64,000 nucleotides of DNA. Source: Candidatus Gastranaerophilales bacterium (lineage in GTDB: Bacteria; Cyanobacteriota; Vampirovibrionia; Gastranaerophilales; Gastranaerophilaceae). The notes under the pieces were generated by a model, which was not told the DNA's origin, did not search any database, and saw only the letters and a list, made by a program, of their open reading frames with translations. This document shows positions 51,903 through 60,847 of the stretch, piece by piece. The stretch spans positions 124,001 through 188,000 of the forward strand of contig CALUQG010000002.1 of assembly GCA_944322855.1 (NCBI GenBank), written 5' to 3'. Every line of letters starts with the position of its first letter. Position 1 is the first letter of the stretch. The translations under genes and the position numbers were made by a program.

Positions 51903-54434
51903 TTATTTCTTGCTTTGTGAGTGTAATGGTGACATTACTTTATCAAACGTATCTTTGTAAAAGTCCGTATTTATATTGAGCTTGTTTCCAAGTTCTAAAA
52001 GCAGCAGAACAAATTTTCTGTCATATTCATCTTTTAAGTCATCGATGTTAGAAACAACTTCCTCAAGAATTTCATGTATTTTGTTAAAGTATGTATTTTG
52101 AGATTCTGATGTATCTATTCTTAGTTCAAGCTGCTCAACATACTTAAACAAATTCAGCACCGTTTCTATCCTGTGAATTTCAGGATTCTTTGCAAGTGCG
52201 TACATAGCGTCAGTAATTTTTTCCGTAAAGATTTTATTAGCAAGTTTTTTATCAAGCTTGATATCAAGCATTTTGGCTTCATTATTGATATCTATAGCTT
52301 CTTGAAGGTCATGTTCATTAATAACTTTTTCGTCATTTTCAAATTGTTTATTGAATTCAATACCAAGCACATATCTTGCTGCAATTTTGAATTCATCAGG
52401 CGGTGTTAAGCCGAGATTTTTGAAATGGAATATTGAGGCTTTTCCGTCTTCATAGATATCTTTATATAAGCCTGAAAATTTATTAGTTTTGCCCTGAATC
52501 ATAATATTGAGGATTTTCCTTCTCTCTTCAATAAAGATATCCTTAAGAGTGTAATATTCTGAACCAAAGTTTTTGTCCAGACTTCTGATAATTTCTGTTA
52601 ACGGATAATTAACAAAAGTATCTGTGAGTGATTTTTGAATTTCATTAAATTCTTCCGCAGTAGAATATTCCTTAATAGCACAATGGAAATCACCGCCTGA
52701 ATATTTTAACAATGCAAAAATCAAATCATATTTTTCAAGAGTAATTTGTGACTTGATTGCTATACGTCCGAGATAAAGACTATTTTTTCCTTTGGAAACA
52801 GTTTTGTAGCTCAAACGTTTGATGTCATAGCAATAAAGCGTTGTTTCATCTTCAATTTCTTCATAAAGAGAGATTATAGCCCAGAGGCTTGCAATCTGTT
52901 TTATTGTAACAACCGATGGTTTAACAAATTTTTTGTAGATATCCGCACCTGAACCGAATTCTTTAATGTTGCTTTGTGCACCAGAAAGGATATTAACAAA
53001 TTCTGTTTCGAAATCTTCATCGGTAAATGTAGCAGCCAGCTGCATAGCTCTTGCTGCATATTTCATAATCTGTGTAGTTTCAATACCTGAAATATCTGCA
53101 AAGAACCAGCCGCAGCTTGTATACATAAGCATTGCCTGCCTTTGTATTTCAAGAAGTTTCATTGCATAAACTTTATCCTGATCGTTGCATTCAGGTTTCA
53201 GATTGTTTCTAAAAAAGTTTTTTATGGAAAGTTCACTTCTGTCGAGAATAACGTTGATATATTCATTACGAACATCCCAAGGATTTTTTGTGAAAAATTT
53301 CTTACCCTGTTTTTCATATAGTGCAGCAAGTTTATCTCTAAGATAGTCTAAGGCTTCTCTTAAAGGTTTTCTCCATTTTTGATTCCAGCTTGGCTGACCG
53401 CCTGTTGAACAGCCACAGTCTTCTTTCCATCTTCCGACTCCATGGAAGCAGCTCCATGACGATGCCTGTTTTATATCAACCTCATCTTTTACACCGTATT
53501 TATCAAGATATTCGGCATAGTTTGTTATTGTAAAACCTGCATCTTTTGCTTTTACTCTCAAAACATAAGCAAGAGCCATATCACCGAATTTTGTGTGGTG
53601 TCCGTAGCTTTCACCGTCAGTACCGATATTAACCAGCTGAGGATAATCTCTCAAATCCGACAAACCTTCTTTAAGCCGGTTAACAAATTTGTTTCCGTCT
53701 TGAAGAATATTGTCAAAAGCAACAGATTTTGAAATAGCGCCGTCGTAGAAAAATAAATCTATATATTTTTTAGGATTTTTCTTTATAAAATATCTGTATG
53801 GTTTTGCAGGATCAATATTGCCCCAGCCTGCATCCGTCCATTCTTTTGAGCCTAGTTTACGATAGCTTTGTGCCTGATAAGGCGAAAGAATAGTAAACTT
53901 AATACCGTTATCTGCAAGCACCTCTAGGGTTTCATCATCAACTGCCGTTTCTGCAAGCCACATACCCTCAGGCATCCTGCCAAAACGGTATTCAAAATCT
54001 CTTATGCCCCATCTAACCTGTGTTTCTTTATCGTGACGGTTTGCAAGAGGCATAATCATATGGTTATAGACCTGTGCAATAGCGTTTCCGTGTCCTGAAA
54101 ATTTCACACGGCTGACTATATCAGCTTTGATTACTCTTTCATAAGTTTTTGGAGCATGAGTTTCCATCCATGAAAGCAGTGTCGGGCCGAAATTGTAGCT
54201 CATTAAAGAATAGTTGTTTACAATATCAAGAACCTTGTTATTTGCATCTACTATTCTTGATGCGGAATTCGGATTATAGCATTCTAAGTTAACTCTTTCA
54301 TTCCAATCATGAAACGGCAGAGCGCTGTCCTGGAGCTCTATTGCTTCAAGCCAAGGGTTTTCTCTCGGCGGCTGGTAAAAATGTCCGTGGATTGTAAGAT
54401 AATTCTTTTTCTTTTCGTTTTTATTTTCTGCCAT
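51903..54434 (-). CDS. GH57/DUF3536-type glycoside hydrolase
   Basis: I start at the ATG at 54434, with GGAG 10 bases upstream. The ~843-residue product opens with HGHFYQPP (16-23), the GH57 first motif; EGMWLAE (156-162) would hold the nucleophile glutamate, and TDGESYGHH (272-280) the acid/base aspartate. A long helical C-terminal part (about 400-843) matches DUF3536. GH57 enzymes cut or transfer alpha-glucans. A glycogen-related role is inferred; no signal peptide is seen, so it is cytoplasmic. Confidence 0.8.
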   Translation of the reverse strand: MAENKNEKKKNYLTIHGHFYQPPRENPWLEAIELQDSALPFHDWNERVNLECYNPNSASRIVDANNKVLDIVNNYSLMSYNFGPTLLSWMETHAPKTYERVIKADIVSRVKFSGHGNAIAQVYNHMIMPLANRHDKETQVRWGIRDFEYRFGRMPEGMWLAETAVDDETLEVLADNGIKFTILSPYQAQSYRKLGSKEWTDAGWGNIDPAKPYRYFIKKNPKKYIDLFFYDGAISKSVAFDNILQDGNKFVNRLKEGLSDLRDYPQLVNIGTDGESYGHHTKFGDMALAYVLRVKAKDAGFTITNYAEYLDKYGVKDEVDIKQASSWSCFHGVGRWKEDCGCSTGGQPSWNQKWRKPLREALDYLRDKLAALYEKQGKKFFTKNPWDVRNEYINVILDRSELSIKNFFRNNLKPECNDQDKVYAMKLLEIQRQAMLMYTSCGWFFADISGIETTQIMKYAARAMQLAATFTDEDFETEFVNILSGAQSNIKEFGSGADIYKKFVKPSVVTIKQIASLWAIISLYEEIEDETTLYCYDIKRLSYKTVSKGKNSLYLGRIAIKSQITLEKYDLIFALLKYSGGDFHCAIKEYSTAEEFNEIQKSLTDTFVNYPLTEIIRSLDKNFGSEYYTLKDIFIEERRKILNIMIQGKTNKFSGLYKDIYEDGKASIFHFKNLGLTPPDEFKIAARYVLGIEFNKQFENDEKVINEHDLQEAIDINNEAKMLDIKLDKKLANKIFTEKITDAMYALAKNPEIHRIETVLNLFKYVEQLELRIDTSESQNTYFNKIHEILEEVVSNIDDLKDEYDRKFVLLLLELGNKLNINTDFYKDTFDKVMSPLHSQSKK

Positions 54435-54514
54435 AATATGGTAACTCCGCAACTTATCTTAAATTCTTTTCAATGAATATTATAAATACTATTTTTTATA
54501 TTTTTCAAATTATC

Positions 54515-55078
54515 CTAAGCTTTTTTGTCTTCTTTTTTGTTCTTTTTAGTTAAAACAACAAGCTTGTCAGTATCAACCCAGGCATCATTTAACGCTGCAG
54601 AAAATACTTTTCCATATACTTCAATTATGTCCCCTGATTCAAGGTCAATGAACTTTTCTGCTTCTGTCCTTTTAATAAAAATCTTCATCTCAGAAAGAGG
54701 AATTGTATGATCAGTTACATCATCTCTTTTAATCAGAAAAGATATGTACTTTTGAGAATCACGATATGCCGGTTTGTAATCAAGACCGAGGGTTGAAAAT
54801 TTGTCAAAAACAGCTCTGAATTTAACCTGTTTGCCGACATACACGCAGGGATTTGCTACTATATCAAGCGGTTGTGCGGATGAATAATTTTTTTCATTAA
54901 CTATTGGAGATGATGATTTTGATTTTAAATCAAGATCAACAGTCTTTGCCGCCGGCGCTGACTGTGTTTTAACTTCTGTCAAAACAGGCTGCTGTTTATT
55001 CGCTGATGCAACAAGTCCTCCTGCCAGCATTACTGTTATAACAAACAATGATATTATTTTTGATTTTATATTTTTCAT
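54515..55078 (-). CDS. Secreted OB-fold-like protein
   Basis: The 187-residue product has a signal peptide (1-26, ending ASA), a Ser/Pro/Ala-rich linker and a beta-rich C-terminal domain (75-175): VGKQVKFRAVFDKF and then GDIIEVYGKVFSAA. This pattern fits a small OB-fold. The end is very lysine-rich. No enzyme motif is visible. It stands alone, 60-70 bases from each neighbour. Confidence 0.5.
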   Translation of the reverse strand: MKNIKSKIISLFVITVMLAGGLVASANKQQPVLTEVKTQSAPAAKTVDLDLKSKSSSPIVNEKNYSSAQPLDIVANPCVYVGKQVKFRAVFDKFSTLGLDYKPAYRDSQKYISFLIKRDDVTDHTIPLSEMKIFIKRTEAEKFIDLESGDIIEVYGKVFSAALNDAWVDTDKLVVLTKKNKKEDKKA

Positions 55079-55147
55079 TTATTTTCACCTTATTTTATTT
55101 AAATTTTACACTTCAATTTTATCATATATCTAAAATTTAGTAATTAA

Positions 55148-56479
55148 TTAGTTTATACTATCCGGTTTACCAATTCGCAAAGTTGTCGGAAATATAAACA
55201 AAAATACCGGCAGTATCTGAAGAATTAATCTATCCATAGAATTTTCCACAAGCCAGTTTATATCATGCGGTGCCAGAACATATACAGCAACATAGCCTGC
55301 TATCATCAAAATGAATATTATTGCTGAAACAATAAACGGTTTTTTGATTTTGTCTCGCAATTTAAATCCTTTAACACATAGCAAAACAAGTGCAAGGAAT
55401 AGTACAAATTTATCAAATACCATAGATATAAATGTTTTTAATATAACTGCATACCTATGCAAATCAAACGCAAAAGCGTAAGATTTGATTTCGAAAAATC
55501 CATAGATTAAATCATTCGGTGCACCGCTAAATTTTTTATACAGGAATGCACAGGCAAAAAACGGCAGAGAATACAATGCAAAAATTAAACTTTTTTTGTA
55601 CTTTTTCTCAGAAATAAAGCCTGAAATTATTGTTAAAACATAAATTGCAAAAAACATCATTCCTTCATTTTTTACCCATACACTTAATCCTGCAATGAGC
55701 AAACCCAGAAGCAGTGTCGTAAATCTTTTGCTTTTGAAATAGAAAAACAGGCAAATAATTGAACACAAAAAATACATAGCAAGAGGAATATCAGCACATT
55801 GTGATGCGCCGTTTACAAGAAAAATATCACTAATCATAAAAACTGTACAAACAGCAATTGCGACCTTTTCACTCTTGAAATAACTCAATGCCTGATATAA
55901 AAGATATACAAGTCCGAATGTAAATATAAGACCGAAAATCATATTTGTCCAGAAATTTTGATATCCTGCATAATGCCACAATCTTGCCATTGACGAAGGC
56001 AAAAACAAAGGATAATCACAATGTGACATAAAATGAGGGAGTGTAAAAACATTTTTCCACAACGGGTTTTGCAAAAACAAAAATTCAGCCTTTGTATTCC
56101 AAATACGAAAGCCGTCCCAGCTTCCCATCGGATTGTTTACAAAATACTTTAAAAATATCATAAATGCATATAAATTGGCTACATAAAACCAGTTGCTGAG
56201 CTTTTTAAAATTGTGTTTAGACATATCAGGCCTGTCCTGGTTGTAATAGATTATCGCAAAAATCAAAGCAACAATCAGCTCCAGCCATTGAAAATCTTTA
56301 AAGTTATAAATATTCAAACACTGATAAACAAAATACAATATTGAGTGAATTCCATACCCGACAGGGATAGCAAAAAGCAGACGAAATCTCAATTCAAGCT
56401 CTCGGTCTATCAATGAAACTATAAAATATCCTGTTGCAAACGCTATCAAAAATGCGGCAATTAAGCTCAGTATTATCAT
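55148..56479 (-). CDS. Multi-span membrane protein, PMT/ArnT-like glycosyltransferase candidate
   Basis: The 443-residue product has about 10-12 membrane spans. After the first three spans comes NNPMGSWDGFRIWNTKAEF, a periplasmic-loop motif reminiscent of C-type glycosyltransferases (aspartate in WD). That suggests transfer of a sugar from a polyprenyl-phosphate donor. The family is not certain. It overlaps the preceding 149-residue gene by 4 bases. Confidence 0.6.
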   Translation of the reverse strand: MIILSLIAAFLIAFATGYFIVSLIDRELELRFRLLFAIPVGYGIHSILYFVYQCLNIYNFKDFQWLELIVALIFAIIYYNQDRPDMSKHNFKKLSNWFYVANLYAFMIFLKYFVNNPMGSWDGFRIWNTKAEFLFLQNPLWKNVFTLPHFMSHCDYPLFLPSSMARLWHYAGYQNFWTNMIFGLIFTFGLVYLLYQALSYFKSEKVAIAVCTVFMISDIFLVNGASQCADIPLAMYFLCSIICLFFYFKSKRFTTLLLGLLIAGLSVWVKNEGMMFFAIYVLTIISGFISEKKYKKSLIFALYSLPFFACAFLYKKFSGAPNDLIYGFFEIKSYAFAFDLHRYAVILKTFISMVFDKFVLFLALVLLCVKGFKLRDKIKKPFIVSAIIFILMIAGYVAVYVLAPHDINWLVENSMDRLILQILPVFLFIFPTTLRIGKPDSIN

Positions 56480-56925
56480 TTATTTTCCTTTTTTAATATA
56501 TACAATTTTTCATTGATTTTCTTTACTATAGAAAATCCTTGCGGCAGCAGAATATTTCTATCAAAAAATGCTATTTCATATTCATGTTCCGTATCGTTTT
56601 TCAAAATTGACGGAATTACTGCATATTGAGCAATATAAAAGTTTTTAATGGATGTTGGGATATCAAAAACATTGTTTTGCGGTTCATCGCTCACAAAGCC
56701 GATTTCTCCTTCATCTTGAAAACTCTTTATATCAGAAGCTGCTTTCTTAAGTGCAAAAACTGAAGAATAAAAAGGATTTTTCCAGATAAAGTCCTGTGTA
56801 AGAATTGTAAAAGGCACCTGAACAGGCAAAAATAAGTATTTTAAATTCCATAATATAACAATTAAAAATACAGCTTTAAAAAAGACTTTGTCAGGTATTT
56901 TGTGGATTTTTTTTATCATGTCCAT
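56476..56925 (-). CDS. Unknown single-span protein coupled to the glycosyltransferase-like gene
   Basis: The 149-residue product has one N-terminal membrane span (about 15-34) followed by an extracytoplasmic domain. No family is recognised. It overlaps coaE by 10 bases and the next gene by 4, so all three are translated together. It probably assists the membrane protein encoded next. Confidence 0.55.
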   Translation of the reverse strand: MDMIKKIHKIPDKVFFKAVFLIVILWNLKYLFLPVQVPFTILTQDFIWKNPFYSSVFALKKAASDIKSFQDEGEIGFVSDEPQNNVFDIPTSIKNFYIAQYAVIPSILKNDTEHEYEIAFFDRNILLPQGFSIVKKINEKLYILKKENK

Positions 56926-57506
56926 AATCTTTCAATTGTTTTATTAATCTGTGTCTCGAGTTCAAGCAAATCATTGTTATTTTCAATGATAAAATCTGCC
57001 ATGTATCTTTTTTCTTCCTGAGAAACCTGAGCATTAATCCGTTCTAAAGCGTGCTCAAGGCTGTATCCGTTTCTGTTCATCAAACGTTGAAGACGTATTT
57101 TTTTGTCCGCACATACAAGAATTGTCCTGTCAAAAAGATTCTGCATATTTTCTTCAAATAATAAAGGAACAGAAGCAACAACGATTTCATCGTTTGCGTG
57201 TTCTTCAAAAAACTGCAAAATTCTTTTTTCAACAAGCGGATGTAAAATATCCTCAAGAGCTTCCATTTTTTCAGGATTTGAAAAGACAATAAGTCCTATT
57301 TTATGTCTGCCGAGTCTTCCGTCATCAAGCAATATATCTTTGCCTTCAAAAAGTTTTTTGACTTTTTCAATTACTTCTTCATTTTCATCCATCAACCGGT
57401 GACAAATCCAATCCGCATCAATAATAGGAATGCCTCTTTTTTCAAGATAGCTTTGTACAATTGATTTTCCTGAGGCGATGTTGCCTGTGAGACCTACTTT
57501 TAACAT
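56916..57506 (-). CDS. coaE: Dephospho-CoA kinase
   Basis: The 196-residue product phosphorylates dephospho-CoA, the last step of CoA synthesis. P-loop GNIASGKS (8-15), DADWICHRLM and VSQEEKRYMADFIIENN are typical. It opens a three-gene overlapping unit. The ribosome site is weak (AAGAAAG). Confidence 0.93.
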   Translation of the reverse strand: MLKVGLTGNIASGKSIVQSYLEKRGIPIIDADWICHRLMDENEEVIEKVKKLFEGKDILLDDGRLGRHKIGLIVFSNPEKMEALEDILHPLVEKRILQFFEEHANDEIVVASVPLLFEENMQNLFDRTILVCADKKIRLQRLMNRNGYSLEHALERINAQVSQEEKRYMADFIIENNNDLLELETQINKTIERLWT

Positions 57507-57577
57507 CTTTTGCCAACTTTCTTATTTTTAGTCCGCAGTTTTTTACAAAACAGAGCCGATATTTCTTATGGAAACTA

Positions 57578-59014
57578 CTACTTCAATTCAAAAACAGTTC
57601 CTTCTTTTGTATCCTTTAATACAACATTGATTTTATCAAGAGAATTTCTGATTTTGTCAGCGACAGCCCAATTTTTTTGTGCTCTGGCTTCATTTCTGAC
57701 TTCAATAATTTTTTTCATAATCTCTTTTGCACCTGCCGATTTGTCTGTTACAAAATCAAATTCGTCTATAATTGTATCAAGTTTATCCTTCAATTGATTT
57801 TCGTCAAGTTCAACTTTTTCAAAGTCAAAGCCCAAAACTCTTGCAAGTCTTATAAGAACAGAAATATACTTGATTGCATTCTCTTTATCACCGGCATCTT
57901 TCGCTTTATTTGCGTTTGTTGCTGTTTCAAACAATACAGCAAGCGCTTTGGAGGTGTTTATATCATCATTCATGGCTTCTTTAAAAGCATCAATATCTTC
58001 AGACTCAATATCTTCAATTAACGAATTTTTCCCGACCCATGCAAGCACATTTCCTGCCGCATTTCTCAAACGCTGAACACCTGCCTGCGCAGCAGACAAA
58101 GCTTCATCATTAAATTCTACCGGCATTCTGTAATGATTAGTCAAAATGAAAAATCTGATTGTATTTGCATCATATTTTTCCAAAAGTCCGTCGATTGTAA
58201 TAAAATTGCCCAAAGACTTGGACATTTTTTCTTTGTTAATAGTTACAAAACCGTTGTGCATCCAATACTTCACAAATCTGCAGCCATTTGCACATTCAGA
58301 CTGGGCTATTTCATTTTCGTGATGTGGAAAAATTAAATCGGCGCCTCCGGCATGGATATCAATCTCATCAGCAAGGTGTTTCTTGCTCATTGCAGAACAT
58401 TCAATGTGCCACCCCGGGCGTCCGATGCCCCAGGGACTTTTATATCCGAATTTTTCATCTTTTTTCCACAGAGCAAAATCAAGAGGATCTTCTTTTATAG
58501 AAGAAGCTTCAACTCTTGCGCCTGCTTCCAGATCATCAATAGGCTGCTTGGAAAGCATTCCGTATTTAGGAAACTTCTTGACCCTAAAATACACATCTCC
58601 GTCAACCTCGTATGCATAGCCTTTTTCAATAAGCGTTTTAACCATTTTAATCATATCGCCCAGAGTTTTTGTAGCGAAAGGTTCTACATCCGGTTTCAGG
58701 TTATTGAGTTTTTTCATAGAGTCTGAAAATATATCATAATATTTTTTTGCAATCTCATCAGGTGTACAATTTTCTTTGACGGATTTATTTAAGATTTTGT
58801 CATCAACATCAGTGACATTTCTGCAATACTTTACATCATATCCGAGAAACTTAAGATATCTGTATAAAACATCCCAGGTAATATAGCATCTTGCGTGGCC
58901 CAGATGAGGATGGTCATACACTGTAGGGCCGCATACATACATATTTACATGATTTCCGTTAATCGGAGTAAATTCTTCTGTTTTACCTGAATATGAATTA
59001 AAAATTTTCAACAT
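57578..59014 (-). CDS. cysS: Cysteinyl-tRNA synthetase
   Basis: The 478-residue class I synthetase has the zinc cysteine in YVCGPTVYD (C28), HLGH (37-40, the HIGH motif), the second zinc ligands in HIECSAM and the KMSKSLGN loop. The length is usual. AGAAGAG precedes the ATG. Confidence 0.96.
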   Translation of the reverse strand: MLKIFNSYSGKTEEFTPINGNHVNMYVCGPTVYDHPHLGHARCYITWDVLYRYLKFLGYDVKYCRNVTDVDDKILNKSVKENCTPDEIAKKYYDIFSDSMKKLNNLKPDVEPFATKTLGDMIKMVKTLIEKGYAYEVDGDVYFRVKKFPKYGMLSKQPIDDLEAGARVEASSIKEDPLDFALWKKDEKFGYKSPWGIGRPGWHIECSAMSKKHLADEIDIHAGGADLIFPHHENEIAQSECANGCRFVKYWMHNGFVTINKEKMSKSLGNFITIDGLLEKYDANTIRFFILTNHYRMPVEFNDEALSAAQAGVQRLRNAAGNVLAWVGKNSLIEDIESEDIDAFKEAMNDDINTSKALAVLFETATNANKAKDAGDKENAIKYISVLIRLARVLGFDFEKVELDENQLKDKLDTIIDEFDFVTDKSAGAKEIMKKIIEVRNEARAQKNWAVADKIRNSLDKINVVLKDTKEGTVFELK

Positions 59015-59148
59015 AATCTCTTCTGTCCTAAATAATCCGTTTGTACATCACAAACATCCTCGATGATAATCTATATTACATCAAATTTGGCTATCTTAAA
59101 AGCCCCTTTAAGGGAATATAATACAGCTGAATTAAAAGATTATTTTTT

Positions 59149-60777
59149 TTACTTTTGGACAGTATTTTTATACAAAAGTTCTCTTCTCTTTTTCATTTCA
59201 GGATTCATCATATATTCTTCATACTTATAATGAGATTCAATCCAGCCGTTAGGAGAAATTTCAATTATTCTGTTTGCGACAGTTTGGATAAACTGATGAT
59301 CCTGAGAAGTAAACAAAACCGAGCCGTTGAAATCAATTAACGAATTGTTCAAAGAGGTAATTGCTTCCAAATCGAGATGGTTCGTGGGTTCGTCAAAAAT
59401 CAATACATTTGCTTCAGCTATCATCATTTTAGCAAGCATACAACGAACCTTTTCCCCTCCGGAGAGGACGTTAGCACTTTTTTCGGCTTCTTCACCGGAA
59501 AAAAGCATTCTGCCGAGATATCCTCTGATAAAACTTATATGCTGCTCCTGAGAATACTGTCTGAGCCAATCTATAAGACTTAAATTTGTATCAAAATAAG
59601 CATTGTTATCTTTTGGAAAATATGAACGTGTCGCAGTTACGCCCCACTCAACCTTCCCTGAATCAGGTTCCATTTCTCCTGCAAGAATTTGAAAAAGCGT
59701 TGTAACCACAAGAGGATCGCGGCTGATAAATCCGATTTTATCTCCCTGATAAACATCCATTGAAAAGTTTTTTATAACAAGTTCTCCGTCAATAGACTTA
59801 TTTAACTTTTCAACATGTAAAACGTCTTTTCCCGGTATCTTTTGGTAATTAAAACGTATTCTCGGAAATTTTCTGGAAGAGGGTTTTATATCTTCAAGAG
59901 TCAGCTTATCCAGCATATTTTTTCTGGAAGTAGCCTGAGCCGCTTTTGATGCATTTGCGCTGAAACGTGCAATAAACGCTTTGAGCTCTTCAATTTTTTC
60001 TTCAGTCTTTCTGTTTTGCTCTTCTTTTTGTTTTTGTATAAGCTGGCTTGCCTGGGCCCAGAAAGAATAATTCCCCGTATAAAGCTGTATATTATGATAA
60101 TCGATATCTGCAATGTGCGTACAGACATTATCAAGAAAGTTTCTGTCGTGAGAAACAACTATAACAAGGTTTTGGAAATTTATCAAAAACTCTTCAAGCC
60201 ATTTTATAGTAGTGATATCAAGATGGTTTGTCGGCTCATCAAGAAGCAGAATATCAGGATTTCCAAACAAAGCCTGAGCAAGAAGTACTCTAACTTTTTC
60301 ACTGCCGGAAAGCTCGCTCATCAATCCATAGTGCTTTTCGTCTTCTATTCCAAGATCACTCAACAATGTTGCAGCCTGAGATTCTGCCTGCCAGCCGTCA
60401 AGTTCGGCAAATTCTGTTTCAAGTTCGGAGACTTTTAAACCGTCTTCATCATTAAAATCAGGCTTGGCATAAAGAGCTTCCTTCTCTTTCATTACATCAT
60501 AAAGCCTTTTGTGTCCCATAATAACAGTTTCAATTACAGGAAAGCTGTCATAAGCAAAGTGATCCTGTTTTAGCACTGCAATTCGCAGTCCTTTTTGTAT
60601 ATGAACTTCACCTGATGTAGGCTCTACATCACCTGAAATAACCCTCAAAAGAGTAGATTTTCCTGCACCGTTTGCACCTATTACACCATAGCAGTGACCC
60701 GGCAAAAATTTTATGCTCACATTTTCAAATAAAGTCTGGCTTCCAAAACGGACTGTAAGCTTATTTGTTGTTATCAT
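59149..60777 (-). CDS. ABC-F ATPase, YbiT-like, with degenerate second Walker A
   Basis: The 542-residue, twin-ATPase protein has no membrane domain; ABC-F proteins act on ribosomes. The first site is intact: GANGAGKST (34-42), LSGSEKVR (156-163), LLLDEPTNHLD. The linker (240-290) is a charged coiled helix. In the second domain the Walker A reads ISRDPLVVTT (351-360), lacking the lysine and glycines, though LSGGEKVR and FDEPTNHLD are kept. Subfamily members can have weak second sites, but this one looks inactive. Function in the cell is unknown. Confidence 0.85.
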   Translation of the reverse strand: MITTNKLTVRFGSQTLFENVSIKFLPGHCYGVIGANGAGKSTLLRVISGDVEPTSGEVHIQKGLRIAVLKQDHFAYDSFPVIETVIMGHKRLYDVMKEKEALYAKPDFNDEDGLKVSELETEFAELDGWQAESQAATLLSDLGIEDEKHYGLMSELSGSEKVRVLLAQALFGNPDILLLDEPTNHLDITTIKWLEEFLINFQNLVIVVSHDRNFLDNVCTHIADIDYHNIQLYTGNYSFWAQASQLIQKQKEEQNRKTEEKIEELKAFIARFSANASKAAQATSRKNMLDKLTLEDIKPSSRKFPRIRFNYQKIPGKDVLHVEKLNKSIDGELVIKNFSMDVYQGDKIGFISRDPLVVTTLFQILAGEMEPDSGKVEWGVTATRSYFPKDNNAYFDTNLSLIDWLRQYSQEQHISFIRGYLGRMLFSGEEAEKSANVLSGGEKVRCMLAKMMIAEANVLIFDEPTNHLDLEAITSLNNSLIDFNGSVLFTSQDHQFIQTVANRIIEISPNGWIESHYKYEEYMMNPEMKKRRELLYKNTVQK

Positions 60778-60847
60778 GTTTCGTTTCTCGCATTTAATAA
60801 TAAAAGTTAATAATACAATTTTGGCATAAATACAGGAGAAATCAAAA

